Shown: positions 24,529-36,432 of the stretch, piece by piece | Numbering within the stretch: position 1 is the first letter of the stretch | Layout of the letters: each line of letters opens with the position of its first letter | Assembly (NCBI RefSeq): GCF_018991925.1 | Contig: NW_024736071.1 | Span: forward strand, 11,825,782-11,889,781 | From: Homarus americanus | Lineage: Eukaryota; Arthropoda; Malacostraca; Decapoda; Nephropidae | DNA: 64,000 bases | Reading direction: 5' to 3' | Program-made: the position numbers and the translations under genes | Notes under the pieces: model-generated | What the model was told of the DNA's origin: nothing | The model's input: only the letters and a program-made list of their open reading frames with translations | Database searches by the model: none

Positions 24529-25012
24529 AGATTTGTCTATAATGTCTCGATAACCAACCAGTGTGATCCTCCCTCTTAGATTTGTCTATAATGTCTCGAT
24601 AACCAACCAGTGTGATCCTCCCTCTTAGATTTGTCTATAATGTCTCGATAACCAACCAGTGTGATCCTCCCTCTTAGATTTGTCTATAATGTCTCGATAA
24701 CCAACCAGTGTGATCCTCCCTCTTAGATTTGTCTATAATGTCTCGATAACCAACCAGTGTGATCCTCCCTCTTAGATTTGTCTATAATGTCTCGATAACC
24801 AACCAGTGTGATCCTCCCTCTTAGATTTGTCTATAATGTCTCGATAACCAACCAGTGTGATCCTCCCTCTTAGATTTGTCTATAATGTCTCGATAACCAA
24901 CCAGTGTGATCCTCCCTCTTAGATTTGTCTATAATGTCTCGATAACCAACCAGTGTGATCCTCCCTCTTAGATTTGTCTATAATGTCTCGATAACCAACC
25001 AGTGTGATCCTC
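24529..25012. repeat. 49-bp tandem array, 9.9 near-identical units
   Basis: The unit starts AGATTTGTCTATAATGTCTC and continues with GATAACCAACCAGTGTGATC and CTCCCTCTT. Starts fall every 49 bp from 24529 to 24970. I see no difference between full units. The last unit stops within GATCCTC and passes into TTCCCTG. Confidence 0.97.
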
Positions 25013-25398
25013 TTCCCTGTTTCGTGTTTTCAATTTCTTTAATAATTCATCGTCAGGTCGTTATGCATAATTATACTTTCCTTTGTGAAGATTCATAATA
25101 AATTATTTAAATATTTGTGATATATTAAACGGTACCTATTTCTAGTTCAGTAACAACACATGCTGTGGTAGACAAGGTGAGGGGCCGCCGTCTTTATATA
25201 CGGGAGACATAAAGAGAAACCTTCTACAATGAACAGATTGGGGATTATAAAGGTCTATTCAACTACTTAGGGGTGCATTGGCTTCTTGTATACGTAAAGG
25301 ATTAGTATAAGGTGTGCTGGATCCACACTTCTCCCAACTTAACTCTGACTAGTCCACCCGGGCACAGGTCACTAACCCACATCGGGGTCTGGGGGGCG
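25013..25398. other. No gene seen
   Basis: Unique DNA with no recognisable feature. Confidence 0.5.
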
Positions 25399-25404
25399 AA
25401 AATA

Positions 25405-25594
25405 AAATAATACTAACAACAATAACAACAATAATAATAACAACATTAATAATGACAATAATAATAATAACAACAATAATAATAACAATAATAATAATAA
25501 TAATGATAATAACTACAACAATAGTAATAATAACAATAATAATAGCAACAATAATAATAGCAACAATAATAATAGCAACAATAATAATAGCTTC

Positions 25595-25665
<71 letters not shown>

Positions 25666-25970
25666 CAATAATAACAACAACAATAATAACAACAACAATA
25701 GTAGTAATAACAACAATAATAATAGCAACAATAATAATAGTAACAATAATAATAGCAACAATAATAATAGCATCAATAATAATAGCAACAATAATGATAA
25801 CAACAACAGCAATAATAATAATAATAACAATAATAATGATAACATTAACAATAATAATCATAATAATAATAATAATAATAATAATAATTAAAAATAAATA
25901 CGATTTATAATAAAACATAATATATTAATAATAATAAAGAGCCATAAATAAATAAAAAAATAAAAAAATA
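25405..25970. repeat. AAT/AAC trinucleotide tract with 15-bp substructure
   Basis: About 560 bp of AAT, AAC and interspersed AGC codon-like triplets. AACAATAATAATAGC recurs as a 15-bp unit, and a purer (AAT)n core of about 75 bp lies near 25590-25660. The Ile-rich and Leu-rich frames on both strands are artefacts. Confidence 0.95.
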
Positions 25971-26309
25971 AAGATCAAGAGTGAGAAACGATATACATTA
26001 TGTATGTTGTGTTGTCAAAGTAAGAGAAACAATTGAGACCCTGCAATTGTGTGTAAATGAGGCAGAAAGTCAGATCAGCAACCTGGGACTTGGTCACAAT
26101 TTTCGTGATGCCATATGGCAGCAGGGTCTACCATTAGACAACACATTATGCTTCCAATATCTTCCCGGGCGGTAGTACCTCCTTGTTTAGTTGCTACCTA
26201 CTACCTGTCACCTGTCAACACCATAACAACCCTAAAAACATCAGCAACCTTTGTAACTACTGGTTCAGCTGTCCCACCTGGCACGTCTTGTTACTCCCAT
26301 ACCGCTGAC
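25971..26309. other. Unique DNA, no recognised gene
   Basis: Two short plus frames overlap here (25981-26175 and the start of 26115-26735). No family similarity is recognised. Confidence 0.45.
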
Positions 26310-26314
26310 AGTGG

Positions 26315-26728
26315 CACTAACCCCACCGTCGCTCCAGAGGTCGTCCTCCAAACACCCCAGAGGTCGCCCTCCCCAACATCCCAGATGTCGCCCTCCCAAC
26401 ACCCCAGAGGTCGGTCTCCCAACATCCCAGAGGTCGGTCTCCCAACATCCCAGAGATCGGTCTCCCCAACTTCCCAGAGGTCGTTCTCCTTAACCTCCCA
26501 GAGGTTGTTCTCCCAGCACCCCAGAGTAGGTCTCCCAGCATCCCAGAGTTGGTGTCCCCAACACCCCAGAGTCGGTCTCCCCAATACCCCAGAGTCGGTC
26601 TCCCCAATACCCCAGAGTCGGTCTCCCCAACACCCCAGAGTCGGTCTCCCCAGCACCCCAGAGTCGGTCTCCCCAACACCCCAGAGTCGGTCTCCCCAGC
26701 ACCCCAGAGTCGGTCTCCCCGGCACTGA
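26315..26728. repeat. 24-bp minisatellite, about 17 units
   Basis: Units read CCCCAGAGTCGGTCTCCCCA plus ACAC; earlier variants have CCCAGAGGTCG. A 24-bp period is eight codons, so frames stay open on both strands (QSRSPQHP-type on plus, WGDRLWGV-type on minus). The 206-codon plus frame 26115-26735 is probably spurious. Confidence 0.93.
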
Positions 26729-28313
26729 ACAATAACAACAGCCAGGGTGTCAACGCCACATGCCCCGGTGTTTACTGCTGGGGGCGAGGGTCAATGCCAA
26801 CCACTCTGGTAACACTGCTCGCGACTACACACCTACCTGGCCACACTGCTTGGGCCTAAGATACTTTCTTGGTAACATAGTTGGGACTATATTGCTGAAC
26901 CAGACACCTGCTTAGTAACGCTACTCGGCCTGACATCTGCTTATTAATGTTACTAAAATAGACACCTGCTCAGTGACTCCTGAGCCAGACGAATATCCAG
27001 CACAGCACCATAGCAAAACACATGATAATCAAGTGCAGCATACTAATGGGACCCAAGCAGCACCCCAGTAGCAGCAGGCTCCTGGACCACGTGTGTCTGT
27101 GTTTACATTGAGGCGCTGGTGGTGAAGGGGGAGGGGGCGGGGGGGGGGACTGACCCTGGACACCCAAGACTCACTTTCTCAGAACTTCACACAACAGTTT
27201 TCGCTCCAGTTGGGGATATCAGAGTGTCGACACTGAATTTATAAACAAAGTAGTACTGACACTGTTCCATGACCTTACGAGTAGAGGCGCTCTCCTCTCC
27301 TCCAGTTACTGCGGAATAGTTAAGCTACGGATCTTTGATAATCCAAATAAAAGAAGCGAAAGAAACAGTCTAGTACCTTGTCATACCTATAGGCTGTCAT
27401 CTGTCATACACACTATATTATGCGAGTACACCCCTGTCCTGTGTAACTTCCTGGTGAGCCGCGGCGGCTTTACTGCGTGAGTGCGTGTATAAGTATATAC
27501 TGTTTATACTAGGGTTACCCACACCTCTTGTTTTATCTTACTGTCACTCTATCTCACTCAGGCCCTCAAAGTGCCTCAGGTGAAAGCTCCTACTCCTACT
27601 TATTTACATTAATTACAGTGCTCTAGGGACTTAGGTCATTATCACCATGAATGTCCAAAATCAAACAAAAAATCACATTGTTTCAATAATAAAATTATAT
27701 CCATTACTCTAGAACGTTAAAACCACTTACTGATCTACGTTTAATAGGTTTGCGTCACAAATTCTTAAGCGAATGTGTCCACCAGAGTATACTGGTTCTG
27801 TTTGTTTATAAAGGAGATATTGTCTACTTCAACAAGCAATCATATGTACAGTACTACATATAGGTTAGCGTGTGCGTGTTCCAGAAAGTTGAAGTAAACA
27901 AATCATATTTTGAAGTTGAGTGTAAGTGGTGGAGCGTGACACTGACCTACACCATGTGGAGGGTGACACGCCTCGCCCAGAATCTCTCAGCATTATCCAT
28001 TAGGTCGACTTGTCACCGACCGACACCCCTCTTATTGCCTACATGAAATATTGAGCCCAGCACGTACGGCTCTAAACACTAGTTGGCGTTCAAGTTCAAG
28101 CCTAATTTCTGTTGACTGGTTTAGAGGCATAAGAGTGAAATTACTCCGGTGGAGAGGTGAGGGTTACGCCCTTTCCTGGAGGTAATCTGACCTCTGACCT
28201 GACCGCTGCTTGACCCGAGTTTAGGTTACGAGCGACAAGTTGGAGACCGACAGTTGATGAGTTGTAAATCTTCTCTATACCTTCTGTCTTCCCCCCCTCC
28301 TGTCTCTCCGGTA

Positions 28314-28315
<2 letters not shown>
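26729..28315. other. Unique DNA, no recognised gene
   Basis: At 26790-26985 there is a very degenerate repeat of about 40 bp around GGTAACACTGCT and GACACCTGCT. A G9 run lies near 27140. No ORF or RNA gene recognised. Confidence 0.5.

Positions 28316-28319
<4 letters not shown>

Positions 28320-28355
<36 letters not shown>
28320..28355. repeat. (CT)n microsatellite
   Basis: About 17 CT units, followed directly by CCTTACAG. Confidence 0.95.
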
Positions 28356-28357
<2 letters not shown>

Positions 28358-28679
28358 TACAGACTCAACAGGAGTTACCTGGATACTGTTAAATCAACCT
28401 CGAGGGTAACGTGTAAATGTTTACCTGGAGGAAGGGAGAAAGGGAAGGAGGGAGAGAAGGAGGTAGGGGTGTTTGTCACCTACTTGTGTTTTCCAGGACA
28501 AACGACGCAACAGACTCAAATAGCCGCCAAATTGTGACTTATTTTACTGAATTTCCTCCAACCCAACCCAACATAGTAGAATATCTATCATCAAAGGTAA
28601 CATACCCCTAAATTCCTGTTGCCTAATGTCATCTAACTTAATTGGAGGTGATCTTAGAGTAAACTACTATATGGTAACC
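28356..28679. other. No gene seen
   Basis: A purine patch GGAGGAAGGGAG lies at 28427-28465. See the finding on the CT-preceded AG at 28361. Confidence 0.5.
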
Positions 28680-29233
28680 TGGAATAATCTTAATTACCAG
28701 TGAAAATAAATTAGTTTCGTCACACTTACTGTTAATCTGTATCTTGACAAATGAACTTTACAGAAGCTACTTTATATTAACTTAGAATACTGCGCCATCG
28801 TTTACACATAATATATAAATGATGGTACAATAAATATTACGTAACGTGAACTTCCATAGCCTGACTTGACTTCACATAACTTCGCCCCTCTTGTCTGAGC
28901 CGAACACAAACATCATAATTTTGACCTCGTTACTAGTAGCCATTATCAGCAGTAGGTACAAGTAGTCGTTACTACTAGTGGGTATTGCTTGAGGATGCTA
29001 GTAAAGGATATTAACAGGTATTGCTAGTAGCGTTTATATGAGTTGCGATACCTGTTTGAATCAAAAGAGACAGGTGTGTAGGTTGTGACAAATGAGTAGA
29101 CCACAGCCACCTTCCTCACTCACCTCCACACACCTCCACACACCCTCACTCACCTTCACACACCCCCACACACCCTCACTCACCATCACTCACCCTCACT
29201 CACCCCCACACACCTTCACACACCTCCACACAC
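28680..29233. repeat. Tandem duplication, first copy (554 bp)
   Basis: The roughly 440 bp from TGGAATAATCTTAATTACC to GAGTAGACCACAGCCACC is repeated at an exact 554-bp offset with four visible substitutions and no indel, about 99% identity. The rest of the unit (29110-29233) is a CAC-rich minisatellite. No gene is seen inside. Confidence 0.95.
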
Positions 29234-29660
29234 TGGAATAATCTTAATTACCAGTGAAAATAAATTAGTTTCGTCACACTTACTGTTAACCTGTATCTTG
29301 ACAAATGAACTTTACAGAAGCTACTTTATATTAACTTAGAATACTGCGCCATCGTTTACACATAATATATAAATGATGGTACAATAAATATTACGTAACG
29401 TGAACTTCCATAGCCTGACTTGACTTCACATAACTTCGCCCCTCTTGTCTGAGCCGAACACAAACATCATAATTTTTACCTCGTTACTAGTAGCCATTAT
29501 CAGCAGTAGGTACAAGTAGTCGTTACTACTAGTGGGTATTGCTTGAGGGTGCTAGTAAAGGATATTAACAGGTATTGCTAGTAGCGTTTATATGAGTTGC
29601 GATACCTGTTTGAATCAAAAGAGACAGGTGTGTAGGTTGTGACAGATGAGTAGACCACAG
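29234..29660. repeat. Tandem duplication, second copy
   Basis: Second copy of the 28680 unit. It is followed by a much longer version of the same CAC-rich minisatellite. Confidence 0.95.
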
Positions 29661-30840
29661 CCACCTTCCTCACTCACCTCCACACACCTTCAAACACCTC
29701 CACACACCTTCACACACCTCCACACACCTTCACTCACCTCCACACACCTTCACACACCTCCACACACCTTCACTCACCTCCACACACCTTCACACACTTC
29801 CACACACCCTCCTCACCCCACCTTCCTCCACCTTCAAACACCTCCACACACACACTCACCTCCACACACACACCTTCCCACACACACCCTCCTCCACCTT
29901 CACTCACCTCACACACCTCCACACACCTCCTCACTCACCCTCCACCACCTCCCACACACCTCCACCACAATCACACACCTCCACACCTCACTCACCTCCA
30001 CACACCTTCACTCCACCTCCACACCTCCCACACCACTCCACACCCCTCACCTCCACACACATCACTCACCCCACACACACACTTCACACCTCCCACACCA
30101 CTCACCTCCACACACCTTCACACACCCCCACACACACCCCCTCCACCCACACACACCACACACCTTCACACACCCCACACACACCCCACACACCCCCTCA
30201 CACCCCACACACCTTCACACACACCTCCACACACCTTCACACCCCACACACACCCTCACACCCTCACACACCCCTCCACACCACTCACACACACCCTCAC
30301 ACACTCACCTCCACACCCCCACCACCCCACACACCCCTCACTCACCTCACACCCCCTCACTCCCCCCACACACACCCACACCTCACTCACCCTCACACAC
30401 CCCTCCACACCCTTCACCCCCACTCCCCCCCCAAACACCTCCTCCTTCACCCCACACACCCCTCACACACCTCCACCTTCAATCATCCCCACACACCCCA
30501 CCACACCCCACACACCCCACACACCCTCCCTCACCCCACACCTTCACACACCTCCCACACCCCTCACTCCCTCCACCTCCCCCCCCCACCCCCACTCCCT
30601 CACCACCCCCTCACCCCACACCCCCCACACACCCCTCACCCCCCTCACACCCCTTCAATCATCCCAAACATCTCCATTCACCCCCACACACCCCCTCACA
30701 CACCCCCACACATCCACACCCTCACATCCCCACACACCCGCTCACTTACACCAATCTAGGCTCTCCCTCTCTCACCCACGCCCCTCGCACCCAACCACGC
30801 CCCTCTCTCACCCAGCTAGGCTCGCTCACTTCCCCACATA
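29661..30840 (+). repeat. CACACACCT(C/T)CACTCACC minisatellite, about 1.2 kb
   Basis: Starts as an orderly CACCTCCACACACCTTCACA repeat and decays into mixed CACACC, CCTCAC and CCCCACAC text. It is almost free of G, so a 407-codon His/Pro/Thr frame stays open. That frame is not a gene. Confidence 0.93.
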
Positions 30841-30894
30841 CACACCCTCAATCATCCGAGTGCCCCTGACTCACCCCACACGCCTATGTGTGTA

Positions 30895-31015
30895 TCATTC
30901 TGGTTCCTCCCCTCTCCTCCCCTTTCTCTTCCCCTCTCTCTTCCCTTCTCTTCCCCCCTCTCCTCCCCTCCCCTCCTTCTCCTCCGCTCCCTCTCCTCCC
31001 TATTCTCCACCTTCC
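30895..31015 (+). repeat. Pyrimidine tract
   Basis: CTCCCCTCTCCTCCCC-type sequence. Overlapping frames on both strands are compositional. Confidence 0.8.
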
Positions 31016-31205
31016 CGACCTTACACACACGGCTGCTACATACATACACACGGAGGCTGGGGAACGAGGAGAGGGAAGGAGACAGAGCAGAAGGAAGAGG
31101 AGGATTGAAATCATCCGTTTTGGAAAATGAGTTTAACATATAAATCGAATTTGAAGTTAAAACAAATAATATATAAAATAACTGAATGAAAATGCACAAA
31201 CGAAA

Positions 31206-31207
<2 letters not shown>

Positions 31208-31293
<86 letters not shown>
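31208..31293. repeat. (TA)n microsatellite, about 86 bp
   Basis: Uninterrupted TA repeat followed by a T run. Confidence 0.98.
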
Positions 31294-31299
<6 letters not shown>

Positions 31300-31980
31300 T
31301 TTTTTTTACCCGAGGACACGGTCATGTCAAGTCATAACAAACCTCTGAAAATGACGACATAATATGTTTGAACATAATGTAAAAGCAACAAAATGCTGAC
31401 CAAATAACATTGGTTACTCACTGAACTTCCAACCCACACAAGACGTGAAGTGATTTGGGTTGGCTATGACTTTTCCATCCAGAGGCGGTCAGTGTATTAA
31501 GTTAAGGCTCCTAGCTATTTTAACTCTCCTGGCTTGGGATCGACCTTCGTACAGGAGACGATAAGACGGAAATTAGCTTCTTAGTCTCTGTTGTCATCAG
31601 ACTTCTGAGGATTCAAGTGTTACTCCAGCAACAATATAATGAGGAAGGGTGAAGCGTTCTCATCCAACGAGAAAAATGTTCCACAAGCAACAGCCAGTTT
31701 CTTAGGGTGGAGAACAAGACAGGGAAACACAGCACTATCTTAAAGCAGTCACGGGAAAATCAAATAACTTGGCAGATAATAAGGAGAAAAATTATAAAGT
31801 AAATAGGGAGAGTATAGTGATAACGATGATATAGGGAAAACAGAGAAACGCAATTTATATAACGAATTTTCCATTTATTTATGCATTATTTATTGGTATT
31901 TTTATAACTAGTTACCTGTTATGTGGGCTATTAAACTCAGACGCAGTGTTCCTCTTTGATAAAATATTATGAGAATATTA
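31294..31980. other. No gene seen
   Basis: AT-rich unique DNA. Confidence 0.5.
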
Positions 31981-31982
<2 letters not shown>

Positions 31983-32034
<52 letters not shown>

Positions 32035-32205
32035 ACTTATACATATGATTGGATATAACACACTAAAAAATAACTCAACAGACAGAGAAAAAGACAACAT
32101 ATTGTAAAGGAGAATTGAACCCGTACTCACGGTGGCCTACATCCTCTCTCCTCCGGTATTGTCGTTACGTGTCTGTTAGTTCTGAGTTATTTCCACTGTC
32201 TTCTT
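31983..32205. repeat. (CT)n and dispersed repeat family D, copy 2
   Basis: A (CT)n run to 32030, then about 173 bp matching 1640-1808 at about 94% identity, same orientation. Diagnostic shared blocks are GGATATAACACACTAAAAAA, ACTCACGGTGGCCTACATCC and CTCCTCCGGTATTGTCGTTA. Confidence 0.8.
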
Positions 32206-32455
32206 CCTCTCCTCCTCCTCCTCCTCCTTCTTCATTCTCTTCTTGTCCTTCTTTTTCTTCCCTCCTCCTCCTCCTCTTTTTTAATAAGTAAATACAAATA
32301 TTATTATTAGTAATAGTAGTATTGTTATTGTTATTATTATTATTATTATTATTTTATTATTATTAATATTATTATTATTATTATTATTGTTATTGTTATT
32401 GTTATTATTGTTATTATTATTTTTATCATTGTTTAGGTGTTATTGTTATTGTATA
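32206..32455. repeat. TCC-rich tract then (TTA/TTG)n tract
   Basis: The TCC/TTC tract mirrors the one after copy 1. A trinucleotide tract of TTA with TTG and TTTTA interruptions follows from 32298. Confidence 0.9.
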
Positions 32456-32476
32456 GTATTGTCTAAATTAAGAGTA

Positions 32477-33075
32477 GTGGTGAAGGCAATAGGGAGAGTA
32501 GTGATCAAGATAATAGGGAGAGTAGTGATCAAGATAATAGGGAGAGTAGTGATCAAGATAATAGGGAGAGTAGTGGTAAAGGTAATAGGGAGAGTAGTGA
32601 TCAAGGTAATAGGGAGAGTAGTGATCAAGATAATAGGGAGAGTAGTGGTGAAGGTAATCGGGAGAGTAGTGATCAAGATAATAGGGAGAGTAGTGATCAA
32701 GATAATAGGGAGAGTAGTGGTGAAGGTATTCGGGAGAGTAGTCATCAAGATAATAGGGAGAGTAGTGGTGAAGTCAATAGGCGAGTAGTGATCAAGATAA
32801 TAGGGAGAGTAGTGGTGAAGTCAATAGGGCGAGTAGTGATCAAGATAATAGGGAGAGTAGTGGTGAAGGCAATAGGGCGAGTAGTGATCAAGATAATAGG
32901 GAGAGTAGTGGTGAAGGTAATAGGGCGAGTAGTGATCAAGATAATAGGGAGAGTAGTGGTGAAGGTAATAGGGAGAGTAGTGATCAAGATAATAGGGAGA
33001 GTAGTGGTGAAGGTATTCGGGAGAGTAGTGATCAAGATAATAGGGAGAGTAGTGGTGAAGGCAATAGGGAGAGTA
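32477..33075. repeat. Ordered 24-bp array of two unit types, 25 units
   Basis: Type A is GTGATCAAGATAATAGGG plus AGAGTA. Type B is GTGGTGAAGGTAATAGGG plus AGAGTA. The order I read is BAAA BAA BAA, then BA seven times, ending in B. One unit is a base short, near 32780. Frames on both strands stay open because 24 is divisible by 3; the VVIKIIGR and TTLPIILI repeats they encode are not proteins. Confidence 0.95.
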
Positions 33076-34800
33076 GTGATGAACTTAGCAATGAAAGAAC
33101 AAGGAAGTTTCAGAAAAAACACACTTAAACATTACCTGATAAACAAATGATAACAACAACAACATATATGCACGAATAACAACAACACTGGTGCATAATT
33201 AACAGTACTAACAACAACACAAACACGAATACAACAATAATACCAACAACATTGGTCTCAAATAAGAACAATAATTAAAAAAACACAGAAGAATATTATC
33301 ACAACAACAACAACACTGTGAGAGAGTGTATGCACAACCTAAGTCAATGTTAACCCACAATAAGCTCGTTAACACACATCACCTGTGTCACTCGGGAACG
33401 ACTAAAATTACTGCATTATAATAAAGACCGAGAAACATATAAACTGTATAATGCCGCAAACTTCAATAATAACGTAGCAATAAGGTCAATGTGTAGTCTA
33501 CAGCAGGAATGATACTTTTTCATGAGTAACAATAACAAGATGAACGAAAAATAATACAATAGTTGATCTATGAACGAATGAATGGGAGAATGGTAATACA
33601 GTACACGTCGTTTCAGTTAATGTCTATAACAACAACGACAACAAACAAACATATTTAACAACACAAAAGATCAATGTGATGGAAGGGAAATCAGATCAGT
33701 GATACGATGTGTTTACAGTGTGGAGACAGGTGTGACACACGTGTCGTGACAGCTGTGCCACACAGCTGTTCCTCCCGGCCACAACATTGACCGGCAGAAG
33801 GACGGAAAACAGAACCGCAGTAAACCCCGCGAATATCTGGTAACATAAGAACACGGGGGATGACGGGCTGAACTTGATCCTTCAGGAAAATGACTTAACG
33901 ATATCAAATAACGTTTAGTATAATTACAGTGAAAGTTGCCATTACTTAACTTGTATTAACTGTATTTCGAATGTTACATGTCTTGTTAATAATAACTTTG
34001 TGTTGTTGTTGATTTTTGTACTTTCCTCAGTGTTGTGTTGTGTTGTGTTGAAAGAATTAATGTGTCTCCCGATATGAGAACCTTTGGTCTGCTGACGATA
34101 TGTGGTGTCTTAGTTCTCATGAAGACTTCTGAAAATTAAAATTAAATCTTCTCTATTTTTCTCTTTTAACTGGATCTTATAATAACTAAAAATCATAGTG
34201 TTTTCCAATATTTTTTGTTGGTTTTGAGATGAAAGGTACAGTAAAGGTCCTTGAAGTGAGGTGTGGAGAGGCGACCCTCCATCACCCTCCCCTGTGTGAC
34301 GCGAACACTAACGAGCTTCAGCCAGGGAGCGTCTGGGGGCGGGAGGTCAGAGGTGATCCACAGTGTGTCAGGACCCTGGTAAACGACATCTCAGCCAACC
34401 TAACAACCTAGTTCTATTATTGTAAAATTATAAAAAAACACATCAATGGAATTAAAAGTCGCATCAGATGAAAGTCTTGGATGTGGATAATAATAATAAA
34501 CGCTGACTTAAGTAAGGTTTAATATCGGAAAAAAGTTACATTTGAATTCCTTGGATACGTCACAAGTCACTTGTCAACCATGGTGGCACGACACAATCAA
34601 CGCTTCTTAGACATCAATGAACCAGCCGTGTAAACACCGCCCGACCCTGCATTACGGTTTTAATTTATACAATGCTTCAACCCCAGGCAGAGTGAGGCTG
34701 TGTGTATAGCCCGGGAGTAAACACCCTGCCAGGCCTAGTGTCTCACGTAAACACAGGCACCCGCAGTAGTGCCATGTGACCCTCTGAACCTTGTCACACG
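33076..34800. other. Unique DNA, no recognised gene
   Basis: AAC-rich at 33120-33320. A GTGTTGTGTTG patch lies near 34028. CAGCTGTGCCACACAGCTG near 33749 is a short palindrome. The 60-codon frame at 34229-34411 is unrecognised. Three GTAAACA motifs lie between 34630 and 34753. Confidence 0.5.
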
Positions 34801-34804
34801 TCAC

Positions 34805-35925
34805 GCACCTTATTGATGCCTCGCCACTTGTGTTTTGTACCATCCTGATTGCCTCACTCCTTGTGTTTTGTACCATCTTGATGCCTCGATTCTTGTGTTT
34901 TGTACCATCCTGATGCCACACTCCTTGTGTTTTGTACTATCCTGATGCCTCGGTACTTGTGTCTTGTACCATCCTGATGCCTCGGTACTTGTGTTTGTAC
35001 CACCCTGATGCCTCACTCCTTGCGTTTTGTACCATCCTGATGCCTCAGTACTTGTGTTTGTACCATCCTGATTGCCTCACTCCTTGTGTTTTGTACCATC
35101 TTGATGCCTCGATTCTTGTGTTTTGTACCATCCTGATGCCACACTCCTTGTGTTTTGTACTATCCTGATGCCTCGGTACTTGTGTCTTGTACCATCCTGA
35201 TGTGTTTGTACCCATCCTGATGCCTCACCTCTTGTGTTTTGTACCATCCTGATGCCTTGGGTACCATCCTGATGTGTGTGTCTTGTACCATCCTGATGCC
35301 TCAGTACTTGTGTTTGTACCATCCTGATTGCCTCATTCCTTGTGTTTTGTACCATCTTGATGCCTCGATTCTTGTGTTTTGTACCATCCTGATGCCTAAC
35401 TTGTGTTTGTACCATCCTGATGCCTCGGACTTGTGTTTGTACCATCCTGATGCCTGTGATGCCTCATATCCTGATGCCTTGTGTACCATCCTGATGCCTC
35501 ACTTGTGTTTTGTACCATCTTGATGCCTCCTGTTTGTCTGATGCCTCGGTACTTGTGTTTTGTACCATCCTGATGCCTGAACTCGTGTCTTGTACCATCC
35601 TGATGCCTCGGCACTTGTGTTTGTACCACCCTGATGCCTCGGTACTTGTGTCTTGTACCATCCTGATGCCTACGGTACTTGATGTGTTTGTACCAATCTG
35701 ATGCCTCGGTACTTGTGTTTTGTACCATCCTGATGATGATCCTGATGTGTACTGTGTTGTACCATCCTGATGCCTCGGTACTTGTGTCTTGTACCATCCA
35801 TGCCTGTATGCCTGGTACTCTTGTGTTTATACCATCCTGATGCCTCGGTACTTGTGTTTATACCACCCTGATGCCTCGGTACTTGTGTCTTGTACCACCC
35901 TGATGCCTCGGTACTTGTGTTATGT
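34805..35925. repeat. 31-32-bp minisatellite, about 35 units, with higher-order repeats
   Basis: Units contain TTGTACCATCCTGATGCCTC and GGTACTTGTGT, with spellings such as CACTCCTTGTG and GATTCTTGTG. A run of variant units beginning GATTGCCTCA(C/T)TCC occurs at 34851, 35074 and 35340. Partial units are frequent after 35200. All short open frames here follow from the repeat. Confidence 0.95.
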
Positions 35926-36190
35926 GTTAGAGGTCTCGTTATTATCTCACGTTATGGCCCCGACAGAGACCTTTATGTACCTGGTTGACTTGGCCTCTCT
36001 CAGCGTTCACTACTGTGCTCAACAAGACACTTCTCCTCGAGGGCATCTTGGTTCAAGGAGAAGTGGATACGATAAAATGTCACTTATGGAAACTGAACAT
36101 GTGTGTGTGTGCCTCAGAAACACACTCACACTGGTCACTCAGGAACACACTCACACTGGTGATTCAGGAACACTCTCGTCCTGGCCGCTC
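35926..36190. other. No gene seen
   Basis: At 36096-36190 a degenerate CAGGAACACACTCACACTGGT repeat precedes the CA microsatellite. Confidence 0.55.
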
Positions 36191-36192
36191 AG

Positions 36193-36236
<44 letters not shown>
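36193..36236. repeat. (CA)n microsatellite
   Basis: About 21 CA units. Confidence 0.97.
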
Positions 36237-36238
<2 letters not shown>

Positions 36239-36303
36239 GCTTCTTAGAAACACGCTTATACACTCATACCTGGCGCTCAAAAACATAGTGTCTTGGTCAG
36301 CGG

Positions 36304-36331
36304 GCTGGGGTGGGGATTCTTCAGGTGATCC
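36304..36331. mobile_element. Solo end of the foldback/MITE-like family
   Basis: GGGTGGGGATTCTTCAGGTGATCC matches the right ends at 46357-46382 and 48241-48264. No partner end is visible nearby, so it is a relic. Confidence 0.45.
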
Positions 36332-36432
36332 ATTTTTAAATTTTATAGAAAGTTGTTCTTGTGGACTTTTTTCGGTATAAGAGAAGGCAGCAGTGTTGCT
36401 AGGTGAACTGGACACGAACCAGCGGTGGAAGC

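Noticed and set aside
24529..25012. CRISPR array
   Set aside because: Units are contiguous and identical with no unique spacers. The organism is a eukaryote.
25349..25918. Poly-Ile and poly-Leu frames
   Set aside because: AAT/AAC trinucleotide tract read in different phases.
26115..26735. 206-codon frame with QSRSPQHPRVGLP-type repeats as a repeat protein
   Set aside because: The 24-bp period alone keeps frames open on both strands. The non-repeat N-terminal part has no recognisable domain.
29646..30869. 407-codon His/Thr/Pro frame
   Set aside because: CAC-rich minisatellite; no complex sequence.
32387..33150. VVIKIIGR repeat protein
   Set aside because: A 24-bp repeat open on both strands; unit variation does not favour synonymous changes.
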